64,000 nucleotides of DNA from Pseudomonadota bacterium (GCA_013285465.1 CP053449.1:430001-494000); one strand, 5' to 3'. Positions 10,786 through 19,331 are shown, counted from the first letter of the stretch. Notes: generated by a model not told the origin, from the sequence alone. Numbers and translations are program-made.

Positions 10786-10827
10786 TTCGGAAATGGTATC
10801 AAGACTTTTGCCTGAGGAGAGGAAAGT

Positions 10828-11418
10828 ATGGTTTACCGTCGATCGGAACGTTTGGAAGAGCATTTGAAAAGCGTTAATACGCTTGAAATGTTCAAACGTT
10901 CGGAAAATTCAAAACAACCGGTGGAGAGTGATGCCGCATATTGGAGCGAGAGCCTCAATATGAAGGAATGCATGCGCAGTTTAAAGCAGTTGTGCAGCCT
11001 GTCCCCCTATTCCGAACGTTTTCAGGAATTGTGCGAAGACCGCGACGCGACACAGATTTTCTACCTGCATCTGGCGCGTATTGCCCGCAGTGTTGAAATT
11101 ATGGGTGACCGTGCGCCGGCATTGTATAAAAAAATTGATGAGTCGCTGCGGGCATTAAGTGACGAAGACTATAGTGATACCCGTAAGGCCTATATGGTGG
11201 TCTGGACGGCGATGGATCTGGATAAGCCCGAACGCGTGCGTGATAATCCTTTCAACCGTCTTGCGGCAAAAAAAGCCGCTGTGGCGGAAGCAGAGGCGGC
11301 GCAGGAAAAAGAAAAAGCGGCGGCCGCGAAAACAGGCGTCAAAAAGAAGAAAACGGCAAAAAGCGCTCCTGCCAAGAAGAAACAGAGTAAAAAACAGCTT
11401 AAAAAGCCCGGACGTTAA
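10828..11418 (+). CDS. hypothetical protein with lysine/alanine-rich tail
   Basis: A 196-residue cytoplasmic protein of unknown function. Residues 1-145 form a helical domain with scattered charged residues (NMKECMRSLKQLC, IFYLHLARIARSVEIMG, YMVVWTAMDLDKPERVRDNPF). Residues 146-196 are a low-complexity A/E then K-rich tail (KKKKTAKSAPAKKKQ...). Such a tail is typical of nucleic-acid-associated proteins, but that is inference. The start is supported by GAGGAGAGG and its own promoter. It ends 6 bases before the convergent TPR gene. Confidence 0.65.
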   Translation: MVYRRSERLEEHLKSVNTLEMFKRSENSKQPVESDAAYWSESLNMKECMRSLKQLCSLSPYSERFQELCEDRDATQIFYLHLARIARSVEIMGDRAPALYKKIDESLRALSDEDYSDTRKAYMVVWTAMDLDKPERVRDNPFNRLAAKKAAVAEAEAAQEKEKAAAAKTGVKKKKTAKSAPAKKKQSKKQLKKPGR

Positions 11419-11424
11419 AAGACA

Positions 11425-12186
11425 TCAGTCTTTTTTCCAGAACAGCCATTTACGGCCGCGTGCCTCTTCCTTTGCGGTTTGGGCAACAGGTTTTGTATTG
11501 TTCAGCTGGTCGGAGAGGTAGTTTTCCTCTTCGCAGATACCGCCTTGGCAAAGACTGCGTAATGCGGCCAGACGCTCGATGACAAGGTCGCGCTTTCCTT
11601 CTTTTAACTGCAGCAGCCCGATATAAAGATGTGCGCCCATATGATGGGGGTTCCCCATCAGCGCCCGGTCAAGGGCTTTTCGTGCATCTTCCATCATGCC
11701 CAGATGAAAATAGCACTGCCCCAGATAGGCTTGGGTATCGGCATTGGAAGATTCGCGTGACATGACTTTTTTCAATGTTTGCACAGCCTGTGCATATTGT
11801 CCGGCCATCATCTGCGTTTCTGCGACCTTCAAGCCGGCATCCGCCCCCCAGGGTGCCATTGCCCCCGTTTTGGGCGGGACGGCTGCGCCGGAAACAGGGC
11901 TGTTTTCACCGGCAACGGCGTTTTTTAACCCGTATGATGGCGGCGGGTTTTCCGGTTGTTGTTGCGGGGCTGTTTCAGCATTGGACGGTGCCGCTGCGGG
12001 AGGAGGATCACTTTCCATGCGGAAATAGCCGTAATTCCCTTGTCCGGCTTTCATTGTCGGAGGTGTTTGTACACCGGGCGGTGTCTCGGCAGAGGCGGAA
12101 TGGGGGAAAAGAAACAAAACGGCAATAGCGACGGCAATCACCGGTTTATATTGTCGGCTTCTGTTCAAAATTTTCGCTGCCATCAT
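11425..12186 (-). CDS. secreted tetratricopeptide repeat protein
   Basis: A 253-residue exported protein. A basic N-terminus and hydrophobic stretch (PVIAVAIAVLFLFPHSASA) form a signal peptide cut near residue 33. A P/A/Q-rich linker follows up to about residue 110. Two to three TPR units follow (AQAVQTLKKVMSRESSNADTQ; YLGQCYFHLGMMEDARKALDRA; AHLYIGLLQLKEGKRDLVIE). Two cysteines (CQGGIC) lie close together near residue 215. The protein is probably a periplasmic scaffold, partner unknown. Its start overlaps the end of the upstream acylphosphatase gene by 41 bases, and the signal peptide needs this upstream start, so the overlap looks real. Confidence 0.75.
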   Translation of the reverse strand: MMAAKILNRSRQYKPVIAVAIAVLFLFPHSASAETPPGVQTPPTMKAGQGNYGYFRMESDPPPAAAPSNAETAPQQQPENPPPSYGLKNAVAGENSPVSGAAVPPKTGAMAPWGADAGLKVAETQMMAGQYAQAVQTLKKVMSRESSNADTQAYLGQCYFHLGMMEDARKALDRALMGNPHHMGAHLYIGLLQLKEGKRDLVIERLAALRSLCQGGICEEENYLSDQLNNTKPVAQTAKEEARGRKWLFWKKD

Positions 12187-12433
12187 ATTCCCCTTCTGTT
12201 GCGCTGATATCGCTCACGCGTGCTAGAACCGGTCCTTTATAGCAGGCTGCGACCATATCGTCCACCGCTTCCTTTGCGCCGTGAAACAGGGCTTCAACCC
12301 GTCCGTCGCGCAAATTTCTGACCCAGCCTTTCAGTTCGCGGCTTTGGGCTTCGGTGACCGTCCAGTAACGGTAGCTGACGCCTTGCACGCGCCCGCTAAT
12401 GAAGACATGTGTTGTTATTTCGGGGGAGGTCAT
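12146..12433 (-). CDS. acyP: acylphosphatase
   Basis: A 95-residue enzyme of the normal family length that hydrolyses acyl phosphates such as acetyl or carbamoyl phosphate in the cytoplasm. The signature GRVQGVSYRYW (residues 14-24) supplies the catalytic Arg of the phosphate loop. The second signature GWVRNLRDGRVEALFHG (residues 36-52) supplies the catalytic Asn. It lies between the carboxypeptidase gene (14 bases upstream) and the TPR gene, which it overlaps by 41 bases. Confidence 0.93.
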   Translation of the reverse strand: MTSPEITTHVFISGRVQGVSYRYWTVTEAQSRELKGWVRNLRDGRVEALFHGAKEAVDDMVAACYKGPVLARVSDISATEGEYDGSENFEQKPTI

Positions 12434-12447
12434 GGGGATGCTGAATC

Positions 12448-13785
12448 TTACTGTGCTGCGGCGACAATGATGCAGTTATTGATATTGCTGCATGTCTGCA
12501 CGGCGCTGTCACGGCTGAAGCCGGTGATACGGGCGCGGTAAATCGTGCCGCGCTGGGTGTGCAGCGGCAGGACGCGGGGAAGAATTTTCTGCTCCCGCGG
12601 TGTTTTCAAGGTGGTGATCGTTTTGTTCAAAGCTTTTTCCGCCGCCTGTTTCGAGGTAAAGGCACCGATTTGAATTTGCCAGCCCGGATCATCTGCGGTT
12701 TGTGCGGCTTTTTTCGCGACAGGGCGCAGCCCTGCCTTTGTTTCGGCGATGGCGCTGACGCTTTTCCGTGTCTCTATATCAATATCGCCTTCACCCGTAA
12801 TCAATCCCATCATATCGAATTGCGCATTGTGGTCGGCAGGCTGGGCGCCAAAGTTCTTTTCCACGGCGGTATCCAAAGCCGCCAGTTCGATTTTCGGTGT
12901 CACCGGCTTGCGGGACGGCAGCGGCGGTGCTTTTTGCCATTGCGCCAATTGCAAACGGTCTGCCCGGGCAAAGCCGTTATCCAGCAGCATGGCCATATGA
13001 TTGTTACGTGTTTTTGATGTTCTTCCGCCGAACACAACACCGATCAGGCGGTGCCCGTCACGCACGGCAGAGGCAACAAGGTTAAAACCCGAAGCGCGGA
13101 CATAGCCTGTTTTGATGCCGTCCATACCTTCATAGGTTCCCATCAGGTGATTGTGGTTTTTATATGTCACACCGGCATAGGTGAATTCGCGCAGGCTGAA
13201 ATACTTATAATATTCAGGGTGATAATACATCAAAGACCGCGCCAGCACCGCCATATCCCGCGCCGAACTGACCTGTTGCGGATCATGCAGACCGGAGGCG
13301 TTTTTAAAGACGGTGCGCCGCATGCCGAGGGTGCGGCTTTTGGCCGTCATCATGCGGGCAAAATTCGATTCCGTGCCGCCGATGGCTTCCGCCAGAACAA
13401 CAGCGACATCATTGGCGGATTTTGTCACCAGCGCGGCAATGGCATGGTCAACCCGAATCGACGTTCCGGGTTTGAGTCCCAGTTTCGATGGCACCATACT
13501 GGCCGCGTGCCGCGAAACGGGCAAATATTGGCGCATTTTCAGCTTGCCGCTTTTCAGGGCATCGAAAGCCATGTAAATAGTCATGATTTTTGTCAGAGAG
13601 GCCGGATGCAGGCTTTTATCGGCATGGCGTTCACTCAAGACCTTGCCGCTGCCTGCATCGACCACGATCGAGGCGTAGCGGCTGTTGGCATGGGCGGCAG
13701 ACGGAAAAAACGCGGCAACAAAACATGCGGTCATTACAAACGCAAACAAATGCCTGAAGGTTTTAAGCCTGTCGTGCATGTGCAT
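12448..13785 (-). CDS. D-alanyl-D-alanine carboxypeptidase (PBP5-like, S11) with SPOR domain
   Basis: A periplasmic penicillin-binding protein that trims the terminal D-Ala of peptidoglycan stems. A signal peptide spans residues 1-33. The three active-site motifs are SLTK (Ser63-Lys66), SAN (123-125) and KTG (225-227). After the catalytic domain comes a linker of about 90 residues. A C-terminal SPOR domain (about 365-440, WQIQIGAFTSKQAAEKAL...) binds denuded glycan strands and would direct the enzyme to division sites. This S11-SPOR fusion is common in alphaproteobacteria. The start at 13785 has AGGA upstream; 13779 is an alternative. A good promoter is present at 13875-13903. Confidence 0.92.
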   Translation of the reverse strand: MHMHDRLKTFRHLFAFVMTACFVAAFFPSAAHANSRYASIVVDAGSGKVLSERHADKSLHPASLTKIMTIYMAFDALKSGKLKMRQYLPVSRHAASMVPSKLGLKPGTSIRVDHAIAALVTKSANDVAVVLAEAIGGTESNFARMMTAKSRTLGMRRTVFKNASGLHDPQQVSSARDMAVLARSLMYYHPEYYKYFSLREFTYAGVTYKNHNHLMGTYEGMDGIKTGYVRASGFNLVASAVRDGHRLIGVVFGGRTSKTRNNHMAMLLDNGFARADRLQLAQWQKAPPLPSRKPVTPKIELAALDTAVEKNFGAQPADHNAQFDMMGLITGEGDIDIETRKSVSAIAETKAGLRPVAKKAAQTADDPGWQIQIGAFTSKQAAEKALNKTITTLKTPREQKILPRVLPLHTQRGTIYRARITGFSRDSAVQTCSNINNCIIVAAAQ

Positions 13786-13874
13786 ATCAAAAAATTCCTA
13801 AACGGTTTGTTTTAAAGACGCGACTGCGCTCAACCATCGGTCGGGAAAGAAAACGTCTCCCTGTCAGTTATTTT

Positions 13875-13903
13875 ATCATAGCGGTTTTGCCCTGTGCTGT
13901 CCA
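13875..13903 (-). promoter_or_regulatory. probable promoter of the D,D-carboxypeptidase gene
   Basis: Read on the minus strand: TGGACA (13903-13898), a 17-base spacer and TATGAT (13880-13875). Both boxes match the consensus at 5 of 6 positions. It lies 90 bases before the start codon. Confidence 0.6.
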
Positions 13904-14023
13904 TATGCCCCTTGTTAAAGATAAATATGCGGGTAATAAAACCAGTATGGCACAATTTCGTAAATAAAATTCAAATAGATAGACGGCTTTTTAAGCGTTT
14001 TTTATTTTTTCCTGTGCCGATGC

Positions 14024-14052
14024 TTGACTAAGGCAGGAAGACAGGGCATTTT
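14024..14052 (+). promoter_or_regulatory. possible promoter of gapR
   Basis: TTGACT (14024-14029), a 17-base spacer and CATTTT (14047-14052). The -35 box is good and the -10 box poor; the assignment rests mainly on position. Confidence 0.3.
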
Positions 14053-14103
14053 CTGATGTTTAAAACAATTACCAGAGCAACTCTTTTTTAAGGAGAGAAA
14101 AAT

Positions 14104-14382
14104 ATGACGACGGCAACGATGACAGCTGCGGCACCTTCAGATACGGCAGGGGTTGCGGGGGAAAGATTGAAATCATTTATCGAACGGATTGAACGGCTGG
14201 AAGAAGAGAAAAAAGCTCTGTCCGAGGATATCCGCGAAGTCTATGCAGAGGCCAAAGCCGTGGGTTTTGAGCCGAAAATCATGCGTAAAATGATTTCCCT
14301 GCGCAAAATGGAACTGGAAAAAAGACGGGAAGAAAATGAACTTCTCGAACTTTATATGGCTGCTGTCGGTATGGCGGAATAA
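14104..14382 (+). CDS. gapR: GapR family nucleoid-associated protein (DUF2312)
   Basis: A 92-residue protein of the DUF2312/GapR family, found almost only in alphaproteobacteria. GapR binds overtwisted DNA ahead of moving polymerases and stimulates topoisomerases; in Caulobacter it is needed for growth and division. The family core is present in order: ERLKSFIERIERLEEEKK (coiled-coil helix), IREVYAEAKAVGFEPKIMRK, and the final MISLRKMELEKRREENELLELY helix. Residues 1-20 are a short A/T-rich head. AAGGAGAG precedes the ATG. It is a monocistronic gene between divergent and codirectional neighbours. Confidence 0.93.
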   Translation: MTTATMTAAAPSDTAGVAGERLKSFIERIERLEEEKKALSEDIREVYAEAKAVGFEPKIMRKMISLRKMELEKRREENELLELYMAAVGMAE

Positions 14383-14539
14383 TTTTTCGTGATAATTCAC
14401 TAGACCTTTTTGCCCTGCCGTCATAATATTTTCATTGGAAGCTTTCATCAACTGAAGGCGTTTTGAAAAAACGGGTTGTGGCCAAAAGGTTTAAACGCCG
14501 GAATTCAAAGCGAATATGCGGGTAAAACAATAAAATAGT

Positions 14540-15874
14540 ATGACCAGCCAAAAACACAGTTATAACCCACTGCTTGTCTTGTTGGCGGCCTTTGTTGCCG
14601 TTTACTTTGTTGCTGTTCCGGTTGCGCTGGCACAACAGCAGATGATCAGAGGCGGTTTTCAACCCAGCTTTAACGCAGGGCTGCGCGCGTTTTCTCAAGG
14701 CGATAACGAACTTGCCGGGAAGCATTTCCTGCGTCTGGCGCATGATGGCGATGCCCGTGCGCAATATTATCTGGCCTATCTGATGGATATTGGCGAAGGT
14801 GTCGGTCGTGACCCCTATGGCGCGATTTCATGGTACCGGAAATCGGCGGAACAGGATTATCTGCCTGCGCAAAGCTATCTGGGTTATGCCTATAGCGCCG
14901 GAAAAGGTGTTCAGAAAAATGATACGGAAGCCTTTAAATGGTACACGATTGCGGCGCGGCGGGGGGATGCGATTGCGCAGAATAACCTTGCGACAATGCT
15001 GCGTCTTGGCCGCGGCTATCAGAAAGACGAGGCGCTTGCCGCGAAATGGTACGAGCAGGCGGCCATGCAAAATAACGTCCGCGCACAATATAATCTGGCC
15101 ACGATGTATCTGCGTGGCGCAGGTGTTGCACAAAATTATAAGGAAGCTTTGCGCTGGTATGAATATGCCGCACGTCAAGGCGATGTTTTCGGACAAATGG
15201 CGCTGGCCTATATGTATCGCCGCGGTATGGGCGTTCCGCAGGATTACATGCAGGCAGTACAATGGTATATGCTGGCAGCGGATCAGGGCAATGCCGATGC
15301 CCGCTATAACCTTGCCCGCATTTATGAAAGCGATATTCCCGGTCTGGATAAGACGGCGGAAGATGCTGCTGTCTGGTATTTCCGGGCAGCCAGCGAAAAC
15401 GGCCACCCCGGCGCACAATACCGTCTGGGAAAAATGTATGCGGAAGGCAAGGGCGGCGTCAAAAAAGATGACCGCGAAGCGATTGCCTGGCTGCGGAAAG
15501 CGGCGGATCAGGGCTATGTTCCGGCCTTTGTACCTCTGGCGCGCTATTACGAGAAATTCGGGACAGGTATCCCCGCGCGTTTGAACAGCGCGATTAATCT
15601 GTATCAAAAGGCTGCGGAATGCGGGTCGCCCGAAGGGCAAATGGAATTGGGGCGTATCAATTATGAAGGACTTGGCAATTTCCGCGCGAATCACGTGAAA
15701 GCCTATCAATGGTTTGCACTGGCGGCGATGAATATGCCATCGGGCGAGATGAAAAACAACGCGATTATCGCGCGTGTCCGCGTCTCTGCCAATCTGACGG
15801 AAGAACAGCTTTTTGAAGGCAAAAAGCAGGTGACGGCATGGAAGCCGAAGCCGGGATGCGGTACCGGCAATTAA
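14540..15874 (+). CDS. exported Sel1-repeat protein
   Basis: A 444-residue protein with an N-terminal signal peptide (hydrophobic 11-30, cut after ALA near residue 31). About nine Sel1-like (SLR) repeats of about 36 residues follow. They carry the hallmark A-x-x-x-L-G/A-x-x-Y-x-x-G-x-G-V-x-x-x-x-x-x-A-x-x-W-Y/F-x-x-A pattern; examples begin at AQYYLAYLMDIGEGV and AQNNLATMLRLGRGY. Such solenoids serve as protein-protein adaptors, often in envelope maintenance. No Shine-Dalgarno is obvious. The lemA gene follows 39 bases later in the same direction. Confidence 0.88.
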   Translation: MTSQKHSYNPLLVLLAAFVAVYFVAVPVALAQQQMIRGGFQPSFNAGLRAFSQGDNELAGKHFLRLAHDGDARAQYYLAYLMDIGEGVGRDPYGAISWYRKSAEQDYLPAQSYLGYAYSAGKGVQKNDTEAFKWYTIAARRGDAIAQNNLATMLRLGRGYQKDEALAAKWYEQAAMQNNVRAQYNLATMYLRGAGVAQNYKEALRWYEYAARQGDVFGQMALAYMYRRGMGVPQDYMQAVQWYMLAADQGNADARYNLARIYESDIPGLDKTAEDAAVWYFRAASENGHPGAQYRLGKMYAEGKGGVKKDDREAIAWLRKAADQGYVPAFVPLARYYEKFGTGIPARLNSAINLYQKAAECGSPEGQMELGRINYEGLGNFRANHVKAYQWFALAAMNMPSGEMKNNAIIARVRVSANLTEEQLFEGKKQVTAWKPKPGCGTGN

Positions 15875-15913
15875 TCACTTCTGCGAAAAATTTACAGGGA
15901 AACGAGGGATATT

Positions 15914-16483
15914 ATGAATGCTTTGGTGATTTTGCTGGTTATAGTCGGTGCCATCGGGCTTTTACTGATTGTTATTTACAACCGTCTGGTGGCTTTGCGT
16001 CAGAAGCGTCTGAATGCCTTTTCCGATATTGATGTACAGCTGAAACAGCGTTATGACCTTATCCCCAATCTTGTGGAAACGGTAAAAGCCTATGCAAAGC
16101 ACGAAGATAAAGTTTTCATGCAGGTGACGGAGGCGCGTGCCAGCGCCATGAAAAGCCGCGATGACGGCATTGAAGGCCGTGCGGCTGCAGAAGGCGTATT
16201 AGGTGCGGCAATGATGCAACTGATGGCAGTTGCCGAGAATTATCCCGCACTGAAAGCCAATGAGAATTTTCAGCAGTTGCAGGCGGAACTGTCTGACCTT
16301 GAAAACAAAATTGCCGCGGCGCGCCGCTTCTTCAACAATGCGACGAGCGAGCTGAATACGGCAATCCAGCAATTCCCGGCGGTATTGTTTGCCGCATCTT
16401 TCGGCTTTAAGAATGAGGCGTTTTTCGAACTTCCCGAAGCCGAAGCGGAAGCCGTGCAAAAAGCGCCGGATGTCAATTTTTAA
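15914..16483 (+). CDS. lemA: LemA family protein
   Basis: A 189-residue LemA-family protein. The N-terminal membrane helix spans residues 3-22. The cytoplasmic signature YNRLVALRQKRLNAFSDIDVQLKQRYDLIPNLVETVKAYAKHE follows, then a helical bundle ending in the conserved AVLFAASFGFKNEAFFE. The role of LemA is not established. In many genomes it is paired with a TPM-domain or peptidase gene; here no such partner follows, because a terminator lies 46 bases downstream. Confidence 0.92.
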   Translation: MNALVILLVIVGAIGLLLIVIYNRLVALRQKRLNAFSDIDVQLKQRYDLIPNLVETVKAYAKHEDKVFMQVTEARASAMKSRDDGIEGRAAAEGVLGAAMMQLMAVAENYPALKANENFQQLQAELSDLENKIAAARRFFNNATSELNTAIQQFPAVLFAASFGFKNEAFFELPEAEAEAVQKAPDVNF

Positions 16484-16528
16484 GCATTTCTTCCTTTGCC
16501 GGGACGGCAGAAATGTGAAAACTGTTTT

Positions 16529-16556
16529 AACAAGAGGTGTTCTACCTCTTGTTTTT
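16529..16556 (+). terminator. rho-independent terminator after lemA
   Basis: ACAAGAGGT (16530-16538) and ACCTCTTGT (16544-16552) form a perfect 9-bp stem around the loop GTTCT, followed by a short T run. It ends the Sel1-lemA unit. Confidence 0.8.
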
Positions 16557-16645
16557 CAATAAAAACTGTAAAAACAGTGCCTTGCGCCAATATCTGAAGA
16601 TTTTAATAAAATTTTATCTATTTCTTGGTACTGTTAAAAATACGC

Positions 16646-16668
16646 CCCCTGTTTCTAGTGGACAGGGG
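16646..16668 (+). other. hairpin in the leader of the sensor kinase gene
   Basis: CCCCTGT (16646-16652) and ACAGGGG (16662-16668) enclose a 9-base loop. There is no T tract, so it is not an obvious terminator. It lies about 36 bases upstream of the kinase start codon and may be a leader RNA structure or a protein-binding inverted repeat. Confidence 0.4.
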
Positions 16669-16703
16669 TGTTTATCTAAGTGGAATCAGAGTGAAAGCTT
16701 TAA

Positions 16704-19331
16704 ATGGCGGAGCAGCATCAGGCAGAAGCACGAAAAACAGGCCCCCCGCCTTCCGGGCCGGTGCGGGGCAGTGCTGCCGTTGTGTCCGGTAAAGCCGGCT
16801 ATAGCGACGTTCTCGGCTTCTATCTCAAGGGGCTCAGCGTTGTTTTAATCTTTTTTGCCGTTATTTATCTCCTCATGCAGGATCTGAAATCCTCGGAAAC
16901 GCAAAAAATTGCACATGCTTTTCTGCAATCTGCGCAAGAAAATGTCCGTGATCTGGAAGTCATCGGAGAGCATCTGAATAATTATCTGATCGCCTCCGGC
17001 GATACACTTGATAAAAAGGACACCACCTTCATCTGGGACATGCTGGATAAGGGTAATCTGGCACAAGGACTGCTTTGGTTTTCTCCCTATGATGGAAAAT
17101 GGCGCCAGATGGATTCATTTTCCCGCTATAATGTCAGGGAAGTATTTACCGAAGGAAATTTAAGCCGCTTCCATAAAAAACTGGTTGAAAAAGCGCAGCT
17201 TGGGCAGAACCGTGCCGTACTGGATATGGATATGCTGTCTCCGGTGCTGCCGTCGTCTAATTTCAAAGACCCGGAACAAATCAAGGGGCTTTTGCCTTGG
17301 CTGTTTGCATATGAGTATAAGCCGGGTAATTACGGTTTTCTGATTTTACTGCCGGAAATTTCAAAGCTTTTTGCCCTCGAGCAAGTTGAAAACGGGGTCG
17401 CACCGGTCAGCGGGCTGGCTTTATTCACACCGCATAGCGAAAACGAGATGTTCCGCCATGGCGGCGACAATCAAGGGAGCGGCGGGCTGTTTAAGCCAAT
17501 GAGGTTGCGTCAGGGGATTGTTATGGCCGGTGAAAGCTGGGAAACGGAAATTCTTGCACCGCCGACAACCGCTTACCGTGTCTTTACGGTTCTGCCCTGG
17601 GCGGGGCTTGTACTGGGCTTTCTCTGTATCGGTGCAGGCGGGGTATTGCTTCACCGCGGCTATTTGAAGGAAAGGCAGCTGGCGCATATCTCCGAAGCGC
17701 TGTCCAGCAAGAACACGGAACTGTTGAACCGTGAAACGGAACGGCAGAAGCTGATTACGGAGTTTCAGAAAAGCGAATGGGAATACCGTAGTATTATCAA
17801 TGCGGTATCGGATGTGATTTTTGAAACCGATCAAACAGGGAAAATCCTGTTTTTGAATGATAAATGGCGCGACATTATGCAGGCCGAAGCGGATTATGCG
17901 ATCAATACAAATCTGTTTGATTATTTGCACCCAAGCGATCTGGGACGGCATAAAGAGCTGTTTCAGGGATTTACCAGCGGTGACCGCGGATCGTACCGCC
18001 GCGAGGCACGTATGAAAACGGAAAGCGGTGATTTCCGTTTTGTCGAACTGGGTTTCAGCATGATCCGCATGTCGGAATCCGGCTCCCGCGTGGTCGGAAC
18101 AATTACCGATATTGAACAGCGTAAAAAAGCCGAACTTGCGCATGACAGTGCTGAAAAACAATACCGGGAAATGTTTGAAAACGCGCTGAACGGGATTTAT
18201 CAGGCGACGCCCGAAGGAAAATTCGTCAGTGTTAATCAGGCATTTGCCGATATTCTCGGCTATGCCGATCCCGAAGATTTGAAAGAGGCGATTACCAGCA
18301 TCCGCGACCAGATCTATGTTGATCCGCATGAACGTGCCGTTCTGGAACTGCAGGTTGCGCAGCATGGTAAAGTCTTTGGTGTGGAACACGAGGTTTATAA
18401 AAAAGACGGCAGTACGATATGGGTACTGGAAAATCTGCGTGCCGTTTACGGCAGTGATGATGAAGTAAAACATTTCGAGGGGAATTTATGGGATGTCACA
18501 TCGCGCCGTGCGGCCGATGAAGCCTTGAAGAGTGCCAAACTGGAGGCGGAATTAACCAGCCAGGCCCGGATTGAATTTATGGCGAATATGAGCCATGAGC
18601 TGCGCACGCCGCTGAATGCGGTGATCGGTTTTTCCGAGATTATCCGTAACGAAGTCATGGGACCGATCGGACAGGATGTTTATAAAGAATATGCGCAAGA
18701 CATTCATGACAGCGGCAAACAGCTTCTGAATATCATCAATGATATTCTGGAATTGTCACAGATTGAAATCGGCGACCGCGAATTGAAGGAAAAATCTTTC
18801 CCGATGGCGCGGATTATCCAATCCGTCCTCAGCTTGCTGGATCATAAAATAAAAGAAGGGCAGCTGCGCGTTGACACCTCCATTCCGGAAGACCTGCCGA
18901 ATATCTTTGCGGAAGAGCTGGCGATGAAACAAGTGCTGATGAATGTGGTCAGTAACTGTGTGAAATTTACACCGCCCGGCGGCAAAATCGGAATCACTGT
19001 CTCTATTGATCCGGAAGAACATATGATGGTTGAAATCACCGATACAGGTGTCGGCATGACGGAAGAAGAGCTGGCGAAAGCAATGCAGCCCTTCGGTCAG
19101 GTCGAGACGGAGCTGGATCGTGATACGTCGGGAACGGGGCTGGGACTGTCTATCGTTCAGGCGCTGGTGGACCTCCATAGAGGCCGTTTTATGATCGCCA
19201 GCCAGAAAGAGAAAGGCACGACTGTCAAAATGGTTTTCCCGAAAGAGCGCGTCGTGCCCAAGCCTTATGAGGCACCGCGGGAGGAAGACGAGACGCAAAC
19301 AGGTGATAACCGCTCTGCCGGTCTGATTTAA
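16704..19331 (+). CDS. membrane-bound PAS-domain sensor histidine kinase
   Basis: An 875-residue inner-membrane kinase. Residues 1-35 are cytoplasmic. Membrane helices near 42-58 and 296-316 enclose a periplasmic sensor domain of about 240 residues without a recognised fold. A coiled stretch leads into two PAS domains (about 360-475 and 485-605). The HisKA dimerisation helix has MSHELRTPLNAVIGFSE with phospho-acceptor His631. The HATPase domain has the N box (NVVSNCVKF, Asn751), DTGVGM (780-785) and GTGLGL (811-816). There is no receiver domain and no response regulator gene next to it, so it is an orphan kinase whose signal and target are unknown. A promoter was not identified with confidence. 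Confidence 0.92.
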   Translation: MAEQHQAEARKTGPPPSGPVRGSAAVVSGKAGYSDVLGFYLKGLSVVLIFFAVIYLLMQDLKSSETQKIAHAFLQSAQENVRDLEVIGEHLNNYLIASGDTLDKKDTTFIWDMLDKGNLAQGLLWFSPYDGKWRQMDSFSRYNVREVFTEGNLSRFHKKLVEKAQLGQNRAVLDMDMLSPVLPSSNFKDPEQIKGLLPWLFAYEYKPGNYGFLILLPEISKLFALEQVENGVAPVSGLALFTPHSENEMFRHGGDNQGSGGLFKPMRLRQGIVMAGESWETEILAPPTTAYRVFTVLPWAGLVLGFLCIGAGGVLLHRGYLKERQLAHISEALSSKNTELLNRETERQKLITEFQKSEWEYRSIINAVSDVIFETDQTGKILFLNDKWRDIMQAEADYAINTNLFDYLHPSDLGRHKELFQGFTSGDRGSYRREARMKTESGDFRFVELGFSMIRMSESGSRVVGTITDIEQRKKAELAHDSAEKQYREMFENALNGIYQATPEGKFVSVNQAFADILGYADPEDLKEAITSIRDQIYVDPHERAVLELQVAQHGKVFGVEHEVYKKDGSTIWVLENLRAVYGSDDEVKHFEGNLWDVTSRRAADEALKSAKLEAELTSQARIEFMANMSHELRTPLNAVIGFSEIIRNEVMGPIGQDVYKEYAQDIHDSGKQLLNIINDILELSQIEIGDRELKEKSFPMARIIQSVLSLLDHKIKEGQLRVDTSIPEDLPNIFAEELAMKQVLMNVVSNCVKFTPPGGKIGITVSIDPEEHMMVEITDTGVGMTEEELAKAMQPFGQVETELDRDTSGTGLGLSIVQALVDLHRGRFMIASQKEKGTTVKMVFPKERVVPKPYEAPREEDETQTGDNRSAGLI

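Larger units (their letters stand above)
13786..14103. other. intergenic region between the divergent carboxypeptidase and gapR genes
   Basis: This 318-base gap holds the minus-strand promoter at 13875-13903 and a weaker plus-strand candidate at 14024-14052 (TTGACT, 17 bases, CATTTT) for gapR. It also holds a 13-base element AATATGCGGGTAA (13924-13936) that recurs at 14513-14525, just before the Sel1 gene. No small gene is supported. Confidence 0.5.

Noticed and set aside
16646-16668. The CCCCTGT/ACAGGGG hairpin as a terminator
   Set aside because: No T tract follows, and a proper terminator is already present at 16529-16556.
17421-18473. A 350-codon open frame on the minus strand within the sensor kinase gene
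   Set aside because: It is the shadow of PAS-domain coding sequence, with a Phe/Ile/His-rich product of no known family.
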